Assembly (NCBI RefSeq): GCF_002954225.1
Contig: NZ_PPTH01000016.1
Span: forward strand, 315,114 to 379,113
DNA: 64,000 nt
Direction: 5' to 3'
From: Arthrobacter ruber
Lineage (GTDB): Bacteria; Actinomycetota; Actinomycetes; Actinomycetales; Micrococcaceae
Both the position numbers and the translations under genes were made by a program. The notes beneath the pieces were generated by a model, which was given only the letters and a program-made list of their open reading frames with translations, was not told the origin of the DNA and made no database searches. Of this stretch, positions 1 through 7,837 are shown piece after piece (within the stretch, counting starts at the first letter, position 1; each line of letters starts with the position of its first letter).

Positions 1-549
1 CCGGCCGAGGTAGTCCACCGCTGCACTGAAGTCCTCGACGAACGCCTCCGGGGACGCGATGAAATGAGGCAACCCGCCGCTCTCGCCGTTGTAGGAGGCA
101 TCAAAGGCGATCGTGACGAAACCACGCTCAGCCATGGTCTGCGCGTACAAGCCCGAGGTCTGCTCCTTCACACCGCCAAAGGGGTGCCCGACGACCAGCG
201 CCCGCATGGGGGCAGACGATGAGGCGTTCTGCGGTGTGTAAAGGTCCGCGACGAGGGTGAGTCCGAGCCGGTTCGGGAAGGTCACTTTCTCGTGGGCGAC
301 CAGCGGGTTGCGGGGGAAGGTCTTGTCCCACGACGGGTCCACGGCTGGTGCAGGTGCCGGAGCGCTCCCACCCCCGGGCCCGCTGGCCGCGGCACTGGCG
401 ATGGAGAAAGCACCCAGGGCCGCTCCTCCGACACCTGCAAGCTTCAGGATGTTCCGTCGCCCGAGAGCTCGGCCGTCATTCCCGGACCGGCCCGGCTGGG
501 TCAGTTCCGTATTCGGAATTGCTTCGGGAGGTAGCTGCTGGGCATTCAT
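1..549 (-). CDS. Tat-exported alpha/beta hydrolase, 3' end outside window
   Basis: The 183 visible codons run off the left edge. The start ATG at 549 has an AAGGAG Shine-Dalgarno 7 bases upstream. The N-terminus carries a twin-arginine signal: GRRNILKLAG near residues 30-39, then an Ala/Gly-rich hydrophobic stretch and a Pro/Ala linker, so export by Tat is expected. From about residue 75 it matches YcjY-like alpha/beta hydrolases: LVADLYTP, then VVGHPFGG (oxyanion region), then AFDASYNGESGG and a later FIASPEAFVEDFSAAVDYLG stretch. The nucleophile elbow and the rest of the triad lie beyond the edge, so substrate cannot be inferred. It is read in the same direction as the alcohol dehydrogenase at 695, about 145 bases downstream of that gene's stop. 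Confidence 0.8.
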   Translation of the reverse strand, partial: MNAQQLPPEAIPNTELTQPGRSGNDGRALGRRNILKLAGVGGAALGAFSIASAAASGPGGGSAPAPAPAVDPSWDKTFPRNPLVAHEKVTFPNRLGLTLVADLYTPQNASSSAPMRALVVGHPFGGVKEQTSGLYAQTMAERGFVTIAFDASYNGESGGLPHFIASPEAFVEDFSAAVDYLGR

Positions 550-694
550 GGGGTACTCCTTAGATGTTCGGCAGGTATGGAGGTATTCGACGTGATCGCA
601 GAGCAGGCCAGAAGGGCCGCGGATTCGCTGCCTGACCGCATCAGCGATTTGATGCAGGCAAGCCGACGCGGTGCCCAATGCGTCTGGTCGAGGA

Positions 695-1720
695 TCAGTC
701 GAGGGTCAGCAGGACTTTCGTGGCCCGACGTTCTGCCATGGCCTTGTAGCCTTCCGCGGCGTCCTCGAGGGGCAGAGTGAGATCGAAGACCTTGCCCGGG
801 TCGATGGTCCGGTCCCAGATCAGCTCGATCAGGTGCGGCAGGTAGCGGCGCACGGGTGCGGGCCCGCCGAGGGTATGGATGCCGGCGAAGAACAGCTCCA
901 TGCCCGGGATCTGCACGTCGTAATTCACACCGACATAGCCGAGGTGCCCACCACCGCGGGTGGCTCCGACCGCCTGCATGAAGGACTCCTGCGTTCCGAC
1001 GGCTTCGACGACCGAGTGAGCCCCCAGCCCCCCGGTGAGTTCCTTGATTCGTGCGACGCCCTCTTCGCCGCGCTCCTCCACGATGTCGGTCGCACCGTAG
1101 AAGCGGGCGAGCTCCTGCCGATCCGCGTGCCGGGACATGGCGATGATGCGCTCTGCACCGAGCTGCTTGGCAGCAAGGATGGACATCAGACCGACAGCGC
1201 CGTCGCCGACAACGGCGACGGTCTTCCCCGGACCGGCCTGGGCGGCCTCAGCCGCGAACCAACCGGTACCGAGGACGTCGGAAGCTGCCAGCAGCGACGG
1301 GATCAGGTCGGCGTCCGGCTGCCCCGGCGTGGCAACCAGTGTCCCGTCGGCGTAGGGAATGCGCGCCTTCTGGGCCTGGGTCCCGATCCCGCCGGCCACG
1401 AACGAGGCGTGCACGCACTTGGACTGGAACCCGGCCTGACAGATCTCACAGGTGTTGTCGGAGATGACAAAGGACCCGACGACGAAGTCACCGACCGCAA
1501 GGGTCTTCACCTCCGCGCCGATCTCCTCGACGATGCCCACATACTCGTGACCCATCAGGGTGTGGTCCACCGGCTCGATCCCGCGGTAAGGCCACAAGTC
1601 GGACCCGCAGATGCACGTGGCGGTGAGACGGACGATCGCGTCGGTGGGCTCGATGATGGTCGGATCCTCACGGTCCTCGACCCGGACATCGCCCGGGGCG
1701 TGCATGATGACTCCACGCAT
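695..1720 (-). CDS. Zinc-dependent alcohol dehydrogenase (MDR family)
   Basis: Medium-chain dehydrogenase of 341 residues, predicted to be a cytosolic NAD(P)-dependent alcohol/aldehyde oxidoreductase. CICGSDLWPYRG near residues 36-47 supplies the catalytic-zinc cysteine and GHEYVG near 57 the next ligands. The structural-zinc lobe near residue 95 shows only three cysteines (CEICQAGFQSKC). The Rossmann glycine motif is VVGDGAVGLMS near 170. ATG at 1720 is preferred because AAGGAG lies 7 bases upstream; an in-frame upstream start at 1780 would add residues unlike the family. It is divergent from the MmyB-type regulator at 1870, and the 149-base gap between them holds strong dyads, so repression or activation by that regulator is a reasonable inference. 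Substrate unknown. Confidence 0.9.
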   Translation of the reverse strand: MRGVIMHAPGDVRVEDREDPTIIEPTDAIVRLTATCICGSDLWPYRGIEPVDHTLMGHEYVGIVEEIGAEVKTLAVGDFVVGSFVISDNTCEICQAGFQSKCVHASFVAGGIGTQAQKARIPYADGTLVATPGQPDADLIPSLLAASDVLGTGWFAAEAAQAGPGKTVAVVGDGAVGLMSILAAKQLGAERIIAMSRHADRQELARFYGATDIVEERGEEGVARIKELTGGLGAHSVVEAVGTQESFMQAVGATRGGGHLGYVGVNYDVQIPGMELFFAGIHTLGGPAPVRRYLPHLIELIWDRTIDPGKVFDLTLPLEDAAEGYKAMAERRATKVLLTLD

Positions 1721-1745
1721 GATGAAACTCCTTGTCGTTCGGCTT

Positions 1746-1777
1746 TCCAGTGGCACTGGATGGTCACTGCATCCAGT
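1746..1777. promoter_or_regulatory. Overlapping palindromes in divergent ADH/regulator control region
   Basis: Two perfect dyads overlap: TCCAGTG-G-CACTGGA (1746-1760) and ACTGGATG-7 nt-CATCCAGT (1755-1777). They lie just upstream of the alcohol dehydrogenase start and share the half-site CACTGGA/TCCAGT. A further 7-bp inverted repeat, CCCTGTC...GACAGGG, lies at 1806-1831. Candidate operators for the MmyB-type regulator at 1870. Confidence 0.5.
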
Positions 1778-1869
1778 CAAACCCCGATTCGAGACGCGAA
1801 GGAGTCCCTGTCGAGGGATGTACTGACAGGGAACCCCAGCGCCGTGAAGAGCGACCTACGCTTGATTCC

Positions 1870-2748
1870 ATGGACAATCGAGCCGAAGTCCGCGCCTTCC
1901 TCATGTCGCGGCGCGCGAAGGTGACACCGGAAGAAGCAGGGCTGATCGCAGGCCTCAACCGGCGAGTGCCCGGGCTCCGCCGCAACGAGGTCGCAACCCT
2001 GGCCGGAGTCAGCGTCGAGTACTACTCCAAGCTCGAACGCGGCGCCATCGCCGGTGCATCATCCTCGGTCCTGGACGCCCTAGCCCGGGCCCTGCAGCTC
2101 GACGACGCCGAACGCACACACCTGTTCGACCTCGCCCGCGCAGCCGATGGCATACCTACTTCCGGCCGGCCCCGCCAACGCACCCCGCGGAAGGCGCCCA
2201 CGCGGCCGAGTCTGTTCTGGGCACTGGAATCCATCACGGACGGCATTGCCTTCGTCCGTAACCAGGGCCAGGACCTCCTGGCCGCGAACGCCCTCGGCCG
2301 CGCCTTCTACTCACCCATGATCGGGGACGGCGGGATGGTCCCGAACCTCGCACGCTTCCAGTTCCTCGACCCCGCATCGCGCGACTTCTACCCCGACTGG
2401 GACGCCTTCGCCGCAATGTGCGTAGCCATCATGCGAGCTGAGGCCGGACGGGATCCCCATAACCGTGCACTGCAGGACCTCGTGGGCGAGCTGTCCACCC
2501 GCAGCGACACCTTCCGTACCCTGTGGGGTGCCCATGACGTACGACAGCACGCCACAGGGACTAAGCGCTACAACCATCCCGTGGTCGGCGAACTCACCCT
2601 GGCCTACGAGGAATTGCTCCCCACTGCTGAGCCGGGACTGGCCTTCATGATCTACACGGCCGAACCCGGATCGCCCTCCGCAGAGCGACTCCGACTACTT
2701 GCTTCATGGGCTGCCGAACATACGACGGCACTCATTAACTCCGATTGA
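1870..2748 (+). CDS. MmyB-type helix-turn-helix transcriptional regulator
   Basis: A 292-residue regulator. The N-terminal XRE-like helix-turn-helix (residues about 10-80) contains the typical VPGLRRNEVATLAGVSVEYY and LERG segments. The C-terminal half is the MmyB ligand-binding domain, with FxFLDPASRDFYPDW, the KRYNHPVVGELTL segment and a terminal SAERLRLLASWA. These regulators bind a small molecule or fatty acid in the C-terminal domain and usually control a divergent oxidoreductase, matching the alcohol dehydrogenase here. ATG 1870 (MDNRAEVRAF) is chosen because the helix-turn-helix begins directly after it; the reading frame is open further upstream but without family similarity. No strong Shine-Dalgarno was seen. 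A degenerate C-terminal copy of this family lies at 37561. Confidence 0.88.
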   Translation: MDNRAEVRAFLMSRRAKVTPEEAGLIAGLNRRVPGLRRNEVATLAGVSVEYYSKLERGAIAGASSSVLDALARALQLDDAERTHLFDLARAADGIPTSGRPRQRTPRKAPTRPSLFWALESITDGIAFVRNQGQDLLAANALGRAFYSPMIGDGGMVPNLARFQFLDPASRDFYPDWDAFAAMCVAIMRAEAGRDPHNRALQDLVGELSTRSDTFRTLWGAHDVRQHATGTKRYNHPVVGELTLAYEELLPTAEPGLAFMIYTAEPGSPSAERLRLLASWAAEHTTALINSD

Positions 2749-2931
2749 GCAGGCCCAGCACGATTTGCGTCCAGCCATAGATTTAGGTGATCAAGCGAGA
2801 AAGGTAATTCAGCGCCACGGTATTTGTGAGACATAAGTTTGATTATCAGCGAATTGTTCTTGCTCGTGTGTTACCTCGTGAACCTGTCGGGCTGTGTTGG
2901 CTAGCCCGGGCAGGATCACCGTGTTGCCTCG

Positions 2932-3327
2932 GTGCCAGCGTCTCTAGCTAGAACGTTGGACCGGATTGTGAAGGGTGTAGAGCTCGCTGCAGGCGGGGAG
3001 CTGTTGGATTGCATCGATGTGATGCAACCTAGGTATATGCAGTACATACGAGCTGGCGCCGACGATCGCATCACGGCGTACTTAGACGTATGCGGGATAG
3101 GTATGCCGATGGCTTCTGACGGGCGGCTGCGGATCCTGGTGCAGGACTTGTTTGATTTCTACGGCAGTGATTCAGACGGCGAGCATGTCACTCCTGTGCA
3201 GCCGTTCATGCTTGATGGTGAGGACCCGGACTACCTTGACTTCGTGACAGGCGGTGTGGAGGAGCGGGAGCAGATCCTTGAGAGGCGCATCATCCTTCGC
3301 TTCAACGAACTGATGCACACCCTTTAG
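2932..3327 (+). CDS. Hypothetical protein of atypical codon use
   Basis: A 131-codon open frame starting at GTG, with no good Shine-Dalgarno and no family I recognise. It is rich in acidic residues (DFYGSDSDGEHV, DGEDPDYLDF) with no signal peptide or membrane segment. Codon use is unlike the neighbours: AGA, ATA, CTA and TTA codons occur and third positions are less G/C-rich. This suggests either a recently acquired gene or a non-coding frame. It converges on the LuxR-type regulator at 3348 with a 20-base gap. Existence moderately likely; function unknown. Confidence 0.45.
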   Translation: MPASLARTLDRIVKGVELAAGGELLDCIDVMQPRYMQYIRAGADDRITAYLDVCGIGMPMASDGRLRILVQDLFDFYGSDSDGEHVTPVQPFMLDGEDPDYLDFVTGGVEEREQILERRIILRFNELMHTL

Positions 3328-3347
3328 TGCTTCCCTTTGGTTCTCGG

Positions 3348-4079
3348 TCAGATGGGTTTATCCTCGGCCTTGATCTGTAGGAGGATCCGATCGACGATGG
3401 CGTCGGGCTCGTCGTCGACGAGCCCGCATTGAACGGCTTGGACGGCAAGATCCACGCGGCTGGCCGCTTGCATGACCTCCATGATGCGGGCGAGGTCCGC
3501 TTTGATGGTGGCCACACTGACGTGGAGTGGTTGTGCGATCTGCGCGTTTGTTCGTCCGGCTGCTACTTCGCGCATGATCTGCAGTTCCCGGGCGGACAGT
3601 GTCAGGAGCCGTGAGGCGCGCTTGGGATCGATGGGCCGTCGATCAGAGGCTGCGGCTTTCAGGGCTGAGTGGCCTGTGGTGACGTGCCCTCCTCGGTGCA
3701 CGATACGTAGCACGGCGCCGATGTCTTCAAGGTAGTCGCCGCCTCTTACGAGGACGGCTTCGAGTCGTATCAGGTCTTCCATAATGAGTTGGTGCGCGAG
3801 AGCCTCATCGGCAAGGACAACCACTTTTGTCGTCTGGCTGACTATTCGGGCCGCTGCAGCCAGGGCTTCGATCTCGTGCTCATCAGTGCTGCTTACTACG
3901 AGCACATCAGGATTGCTCGCTGTGACCGCGGCCAGTGTTGCTTCGTCGTCGGAGGTGACACCACAGACGCTGATGAAGGCGCATGGTTTCAGGAGTTGCC
4001 GTAGACCAGCGATTGTCAGAACGTCCCGTGATGCCAGGTGGACTCTCACCGTGCTGTTGGACCGTGCTGCGAGACCCAT
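3348..4079 (-). CDS. LuxR-type regulator with degenerate receiver domain
   Basis: A 243-residue NarL/FixJ-like regulator. Residues 10-125 have the receiver fold pattern but lack the phosphorylation chemistry. The acidic pair is replaced by Ser-Arg (LASRD at 15-19), and the phospho-acceptor position, six residues after Pro57 in NPDVLVVSS, is Ser63 rather than Asp. The LuxR helix-turn-helix lies near 170-220 (TLSARELQIMREVAAGRTNAQIAQ, then VSVATIKADL). It should therefore bind DNA without canonical phosphorylation. The start ATG 4079 is preceded by a G-rich stretch. It is divergent from the secreted protein and sortase genes, and the gap contains a 21-bp-phased repeat array that may be its target. 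Confidence 0.8.
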   Translation of the reverse strand: MGLAARSNSTVRVHLASRDVLTIAGLRQLLKPCAFISVCGVTSDDEATLAAVTASNPDVLVVSSTDEHEIEALAAAARIVSQTTKVVVLADEALAHQLIMEDLIRLEAVLVRGGDYLEDIGAVLRIVHRGGHVTTGHSALKAAASDRRPIDPKRASRLLTLSARELQIMREVAAGRTNAQIAQPLHVSVATIKADLARIMEVMQAASRVDLAVQAVQCGLVDDEPDAIVDRILLQIKAEDKPI

Positions 4080-4114
4080 GCCAAACCCCTGCCCCCATGG
4101 TGGCCTCCCTTGGC

Positions 4115-4231
4115 CACTTGGCTAGTTTGACTGACCACTTGGCTATTTACCAGCCATTACTCAGGCTACTTACTAGCTACTTGGCTAGAGGAAGTGTAGC
4201 TACTTGGCCGTAGCGCTGGACTACTTGGTGG
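4115..4231. repeat. Direct-repeat array, period about 21 bp
   Basis: Copies of (T/C)ACTTGGCTA begin at 4115, 4136, 4178, 4201 (ends CCG) and 4222 (ends TGG), with a degenerate TACTCAGGCTA at 4158. Spacings are 21, 22, 20, 23 and 21 bp, about two helical turns, so all copies face one side of the DNA. A further TACTTGGAG overlaps the ribosome-binding region of the gene at 4333. The surrounding segment is less GC-rich than its neighbours. Confidence 0.7.
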
Positions 4232-4332
4232 TGTGGGGTGAGAAGTAGGACAAATCGAGGCGGCAGGGGTGCCTCGCGTTTCCCCTCCCTAGGTCTCTTG
4301 GGAGTCACCTTCGAATTACTTGGAGAACATCA

Positions 4333-5697
4333 ATGCTCACTCGCAACCGCATGCTGGCGACCGGTTCCACCGTTGCTCTGGCCGCAGGAGGCCTCTTCTT
4401 CTCAGCAGCACCCGCGTCCGCTGACCTGGACTCGCCCGAGTGCCTGGCCGCTCAGGCCGCGTTCATCGCAGCCCTGGACGGCGCCGGCGTCGATGCCGGC
4501 CTGTTGGCCGAGCTCGACATCGCGCTGGACAACGTCGTCACCGCGCAGACCGCCCTCGATGCCCTCGTGAACGGCTCCAACGGCGAGCAGGCACAAGCGC
4601 AGGCCGCCCTCACCGCTGCGGAACTCGTCCTTGAAGGACTCGCGGTCGATTTGGGTCTTGTGCAAGGCGATCTGGAAGCGGCCCTGGCATTGGTGGCGGC
4701 AGCGGACCTCGAGATCGGTACTGCCCAGGGCGACCTCGAAGCTGTTGTGAACGCTCAAGCCATCCTTGTTGCTGATGCTCAGGCCGATATCAACGCTGCT
4801 CTCCGTGCGCAGGCAGACGCTGCCCAGCTTCTGGCGGACGCGAACCTGGCTGTCGCAGCTGCGCTGCTGACCCCCGATGATCTGACCGATGATGCCGCTG
4901 CCGCACAGTTGGTTGCCAATGCGAACCTGGCGATCACCACCGCCAATGGCCTCTTTACCACAGCTACGCTTGACTTCAACACGGCTGTCGAGACTCAGAC
5001 TCGCCTTGTAGGAGAGGCCGAGGCGGCTGTCACGGTCGCTGTAGACGCGCGTGATGCTCTGATCCTCGAACTCGACATCGCGGGACTCCGCGCTGCAGTT
5101 GACCAGCTCGAACTCGATGTCGCAGCTCAGCTCGGGGTCGTCGCGGAACTCAACGCGGCACTCATCGCCGCAGGTGACCTCGACGCCATCGCCGCTGCGG
5201 CCGCCAACCTCGAGGCCGCTCTCGCGGTCGTCGCCGGCCTCCAGGTCCAGCTCGACGGTGAAGCACTCGACCTCGTGGCCCTGGAAGCACTGTTCGACGC
5301 TTCGATCTCCGCGTGCGGAGTCGTCGGGACCGTCGGTGGCCCCGGGGTCGTCGAGGTCGTCGTCGACATCGACATCATCGTCGACAACAACAATGGTGGA
5401 GTTGTCGGCGGCGGCACCGGCGGCGTAGTCGGCGGCGGTACGGGTACCGGTACGGGTGGATCGGTCGTCGTCGAAGGCGGCACTGGCGGTACCACCGTCA
5501 CCAACCGTGGTGGAACCACGGGGGTCGGTGGAGCCGGCAACACCGGAGCCAACCGCGGTGTCAACATCCAGACCGCCGCAGAGACAGAGGAAACCGGCAG
5601 CGCCGCGGGCCTCGGACTCCTCGGCCTGATGACAGCCGGCCTGGGCGTTGCAGCAGCGACCGTCGGCCTGCGCCGCAAGGCACAGCGCACCAACTAG
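4333..5697 (+). CDS. Secreted Ala-rich coiled-coil surface protein
   Basis: A 454-residue exported protein. A Sec signal (MLTRNRM... ending ASA at about residue 30) is followed by a roughly 300-residue Ala/Leu/Asp-rich helical region with heptad-like spacing, likely coiled coil. Next comes a Gly/Val/Thr-rich low-complexity segment, then a C-terminal hydrophobic span and the basic tail GLRRKAQRTN. This is cell-wall sorting-signal architecture, but no LPXTG is present; the residues before the membrane span read GVNIQTAAETEETGS. Only two cysteines appear in the mature part (Cys37 and one near 330), bracketing the helical region and possibly forming a disulfide. A GGAG lies 7 bases upstream of the start. 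The sortase at 5817 follows. Surface attachment is inferred; ligand or structural role unknown. Confidence 0.75.
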   Translation: MLTRNRMLATGSTVALAAGGLFFSAAPASADLDSPECLAAQAAFIAALDGAGVDAGLLAELDIALDNVVTAQTALDALVNGSNGEQAQAQAALTAAELVLEGLAVDLGLVQGDLEAALALVAAADLEIGTAQGDLEAVVNAQAILVADAQADINAALRAQADAAQLLADANLAVAAALLTPDDLTDDAAAAQLVANANLAITTANGLFTTATLDFNTAVETQTRLVGEAEAAVTVAVDARDALILELDIAGLRAAVDQLELDVAAQLGVVAELNAALIAAGDLDAIAAAAANLEAALAVVAGLQVQLDGEALDLVALEALFDASISACGVVGTVGGPGVVEVVVDIDIIVDNNNGGVVGGGTGGVVGGGTGTGTGGSVVVEGGTGGTTVTNRGGTTGVGGAGNTGANRGVNIQTAAETEETGSAAGLGLLGLMTAGLGVAAATVGLRRKAQRTN

Positions 5698-5743
5698 TTC
5701 CACCGGGGGCAACCCCTGAGCGCTGCATGACAACCAGCACCAC

Positions 5744-5778
5744 CCAGGGGTACCGGTCCATCGGGCCGGTACCCCTGG
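5744..5778 (+). terminator. 13-bp stem hairpin between surface protein and sortase genes
   Basis: CCAGGGGTACCGG, a 9-base loop and its exact complement. No T-run follows, so it could be a partial terminator, an attenuator or an mRNA processing/stability element separating abundant surface-protein message from the sortase message. Confidence 0.65.
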
Positions 5779-5816
5779 CCAGTTCCACAGGAAATCAGGG
5801 GACAGCAGAGGACACC

Positions 5817-6626
5817 ATGGAACCCGAGAACACCGCAGTACCCACCGACCACCACGACGCATCAACGCCGTTCGAGCGCATCGTGAAGATCCTCCGCTTC
5901 GCCCTCCTGCCTCTTGCTGCTGTCGCCCTCGTCGCGGTAATGATCATCTTCATCCCGACCCTCGGTGACTCCTCGCAGGCCGCCGAGGACGGACAGGGGC
6001 AGGCTCTGACCGCTCCAGTAGTACCGACACCAGACTCGACGGCAGCACCGGACACTGCTGAAGCCACACCTGACAACACCGCCGCCGACACTCCGGCCTC
6101 TGCGCCGTCCACCCCACCAGCTCCTGTCGCCTCCCCCACACCGACTCCAAGCGGCTCCGGGGAGGCGACAGGTGCATCGTCCCCGCAGGGAGTCGCTCCG
6201 ACGCACATCACCGTAGCCGCAGCAGGCATCGACGTCGCCGTCCTACCTCTCATTCCCACCAAGGATGAAATTGCCGCGCAATCGATCGTCCCGCCCATCA
6301 CGGACGACGGCTACTGGCTCACCTCCTACGGCGCCCCCGGTGAGGGCTCCACAGACACCACCTACATCGCCGGCCACAGCTGGGAAGGACGGGAAGCACC
6401 ATTCGACCTCTTCAGCACCAATACGGACCCTGGTGACACGATCGTCCTCGACACCATGGCAGGACCGCTGACATACGTGGTCGACGATGTCACCACCTAC
6501 GACAAGAACACCCTCAAAGACAGCGACATCTGGGACATCACCCCACACCGACTCGTGATCATCAGCTGTTTCACCGAGGACCCGTGGGGTAAAAACGTCG
6601 TCGTCACCGCATCACCGGCAACTTAG
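5817..6626 (+). CDS. Class F-like sortase
   Basis: A 269-residue membrane-anchored transpeptidase. A short cytoplasmic tail is followed by one transmembrane helix (about 27-48), a Pro/Ser/Thr/Ala-rich wall-spanning linker (about 55-125), and the sortase domain (130-269). The catalytic His is in TYIAGHSW (His187) and the Cys in LVIISCF (Cys251). The usual downstream catalytic Arg is not visible: the segment after Cys251 is FTEDPWGKNVVVTA, with Lys at the comparable place. ATG 5817 is chosen for the AGAGG upstream and because the membrane helix follows at normal distance. The gene lies 119 bases behind the coiled-coil protein, its probable substrate. Class F rather than E is judged from overall sequence, not alignment. 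Confidence 0.82.
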   Translation: MEPENTAVPTDHHDASTPFERIVKILRFALLPLAAVALVAVMIIFIPTLGDSSQAAEDGQGQALTAPVVPTPDSTAAPDTAEATPDNTAADTPASAPSTPPAPVASPTPTPSGSGEATGASSPQGVAPTHITVAAAGIDVAVLPLIPTKDEIAAQSIVPPITDDGYWLTSYGAPGEGSTDTTYIAGHSWEGREAPFDLFSTNTDPGDTIVLDTMAGPLTYVVDDVTTYDKNTLKDSDIWDITPHRLVIISCFTEDPWGKNVVVTASPAT

Positions 6627-6659
6627 ACCCACGCGTGCGGGATGCGAAGAAATGTCCTA

Positions 6660-7829
6660 CTAACGGACACCTGCCGTGCTGGATGCGGGGGCTGCGAGGG
6701 TGGATTCGGGGTCGAAGTCCACTCCCGCGCTGCGTGCGGCGTCGGCCTCGAGCTCCCGCACGATCGGCAGGATGTCCGTGCCGAAGGCTGCAACTTCTTC
6801 CTGGAAGTGCAGGTAGCAGGTGAGGAAGAGGTTCACGCCGATCTTCTTGTACTCCACGATGCGTTCGGCGATCTGCTCGGGCGTGCCGATGAGCTGGGTC
6901 TTGAAGCCGTCGTTGTACTGGATGAGGTCCTCGAACGTGGAGTCGGCCCACATGCCCTTGCCGTCCTTCGTTGAGGCGCCGGCTTCCTGCACAGCATCGC
7001 GGAAGCCCTCCACGGCGGGGCGGTGCGCCTTCGCGACGATCTCTCGCAGGGTGTCCCGGGCCTCCTTTTCCGAGTCGCGGGCGATGACGAAACCATTGAG
7101 GCCGTATCGAGGATGCCGGCCCGCCTGGGCAGCGGAGGCCTGGACGCCTGCGATGTTGTCCTTGAAGTCCTCGAGGTCCTTGCCGTTGGAGAAGTACCAG
7201 TCCGCTACCCGGCCCGCGGTGGCCTGAGCCGCCGTCGAGTTCCCACCGAAGAAGACCTCGGGGTGCGGACGTCCCGGTACATCAATGGGGGCAGGGCTCA
7301 GCGTGAAGTCGTTGATGTCGTAGTACTTGCCCGACTGGCTGTACCCCTCTTCGGTCCACAGGCCGCGCAGCACGCGGATGAACTCCTCCGTGCGGACATA
7401 GCGCTCATCGTGCTCGAGCCACTCCAGGCCGAAGTTCACGAATTCGTCCTTCAGCCAACCGGAGACAATGTTGACGGCGGCACGGCCGTTGGAGATGTGA
7501 TCGGCGGTGATGATGAACTTTGCCAGCACGCCCGGGTGCCACATGCCAGGGTGGACAGCGGCGATGACCTTCAGCTTCTCCGTCGCGGCAAGGAGGGCGA
7601 GGGAGAATGATGTCGCCTCGTGCTGTTTGTCCGCGCCGTAGGACGCGGCGTACCGGGTCTGCGACAGGGCGTACTCGAACCCGGCATCCTCAGCGATCCG
7701 GGCGAGTTTCTTGTTGTAGTCGAAGTCCCAGCTGGTGCGCTGCTCGATGGTCGAGACCACCAGGCCGCCACTAACGTTCGGTACCCAGTAGGCGAACTTC
7801 AGGGGGGTGGAAAGGTCGGCTGCGCTCAT
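6660..7829 (-). CDS. sfnG: Dimethylsulfone monooxygenase SfnG, FMNH2-dependent
   Basis: A 389-residue LLM-class flavin monooxygenase. SfnG converts dimethylsulfone to methanesulfinate using FMNH2 supplied by a separate reductase, letting cells use it as a sulfur source. The N-terminal LKFAYWVPNVSGGLVVS and QRTSWDFDYN segments are characteristic; HPGMWHPG, NIVSGW and GGNSTAAQ follow in LLM order. ATG 7829 (MSAADLSTP) is preferred: GGAGG lies 6 bases upstream, while the alternative ATG at 7841 falls inside the riboswitch P1 stem. Expression should be shut down by SAM through the aptamer at 7838-7937. It converges with the sortase gene with a 33-base gap. No flavin reductase is present nearby. 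Confidence 0.88.
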   Translation of the reverse strand: MSAADLSTPLKFAYWVPNVSGGLVVSTIEQRTSWDFDYNKKLARIAEDAGFEYALSQTRYAASYGADKQHEATSFSLALLAATEKLKVIAAVHPGMWHPGVLAKFIITADHISNGRAAVNIVSGWLKDEFVNFGLEWLEHDERYVRTEEFIRVLRGLWTEEGYSQSGKYYDINDFTLSPAPIDVPGRPHPEVFFGGNSTAAQATAGRVADWYFSNGKDLEDFKDNIAGVQASAAQAGRHPRYGLNGFVIARDSEKEARDTLREIVAKAHRPAVEGFRDAVQEAGASTKDGKGMWADSTFEDLIQYNDGFKTQLIGTPEQIAERIVEYKKIGVNLFLTCYLHFQEEVAAFGTDILPIVRELEADAARSAGVDFDPESTLAAPASSTAGVR

Positions 7830-7837
7830 CAGATCCT

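Noticed and set aside
4402-5865. 487-codon frame antisense to the surface-protein gene
   Set aside because: Created by the repetitive composition of the coiled-coil gene. The plus-strand frame has a signal peptide and a membrane anchor.
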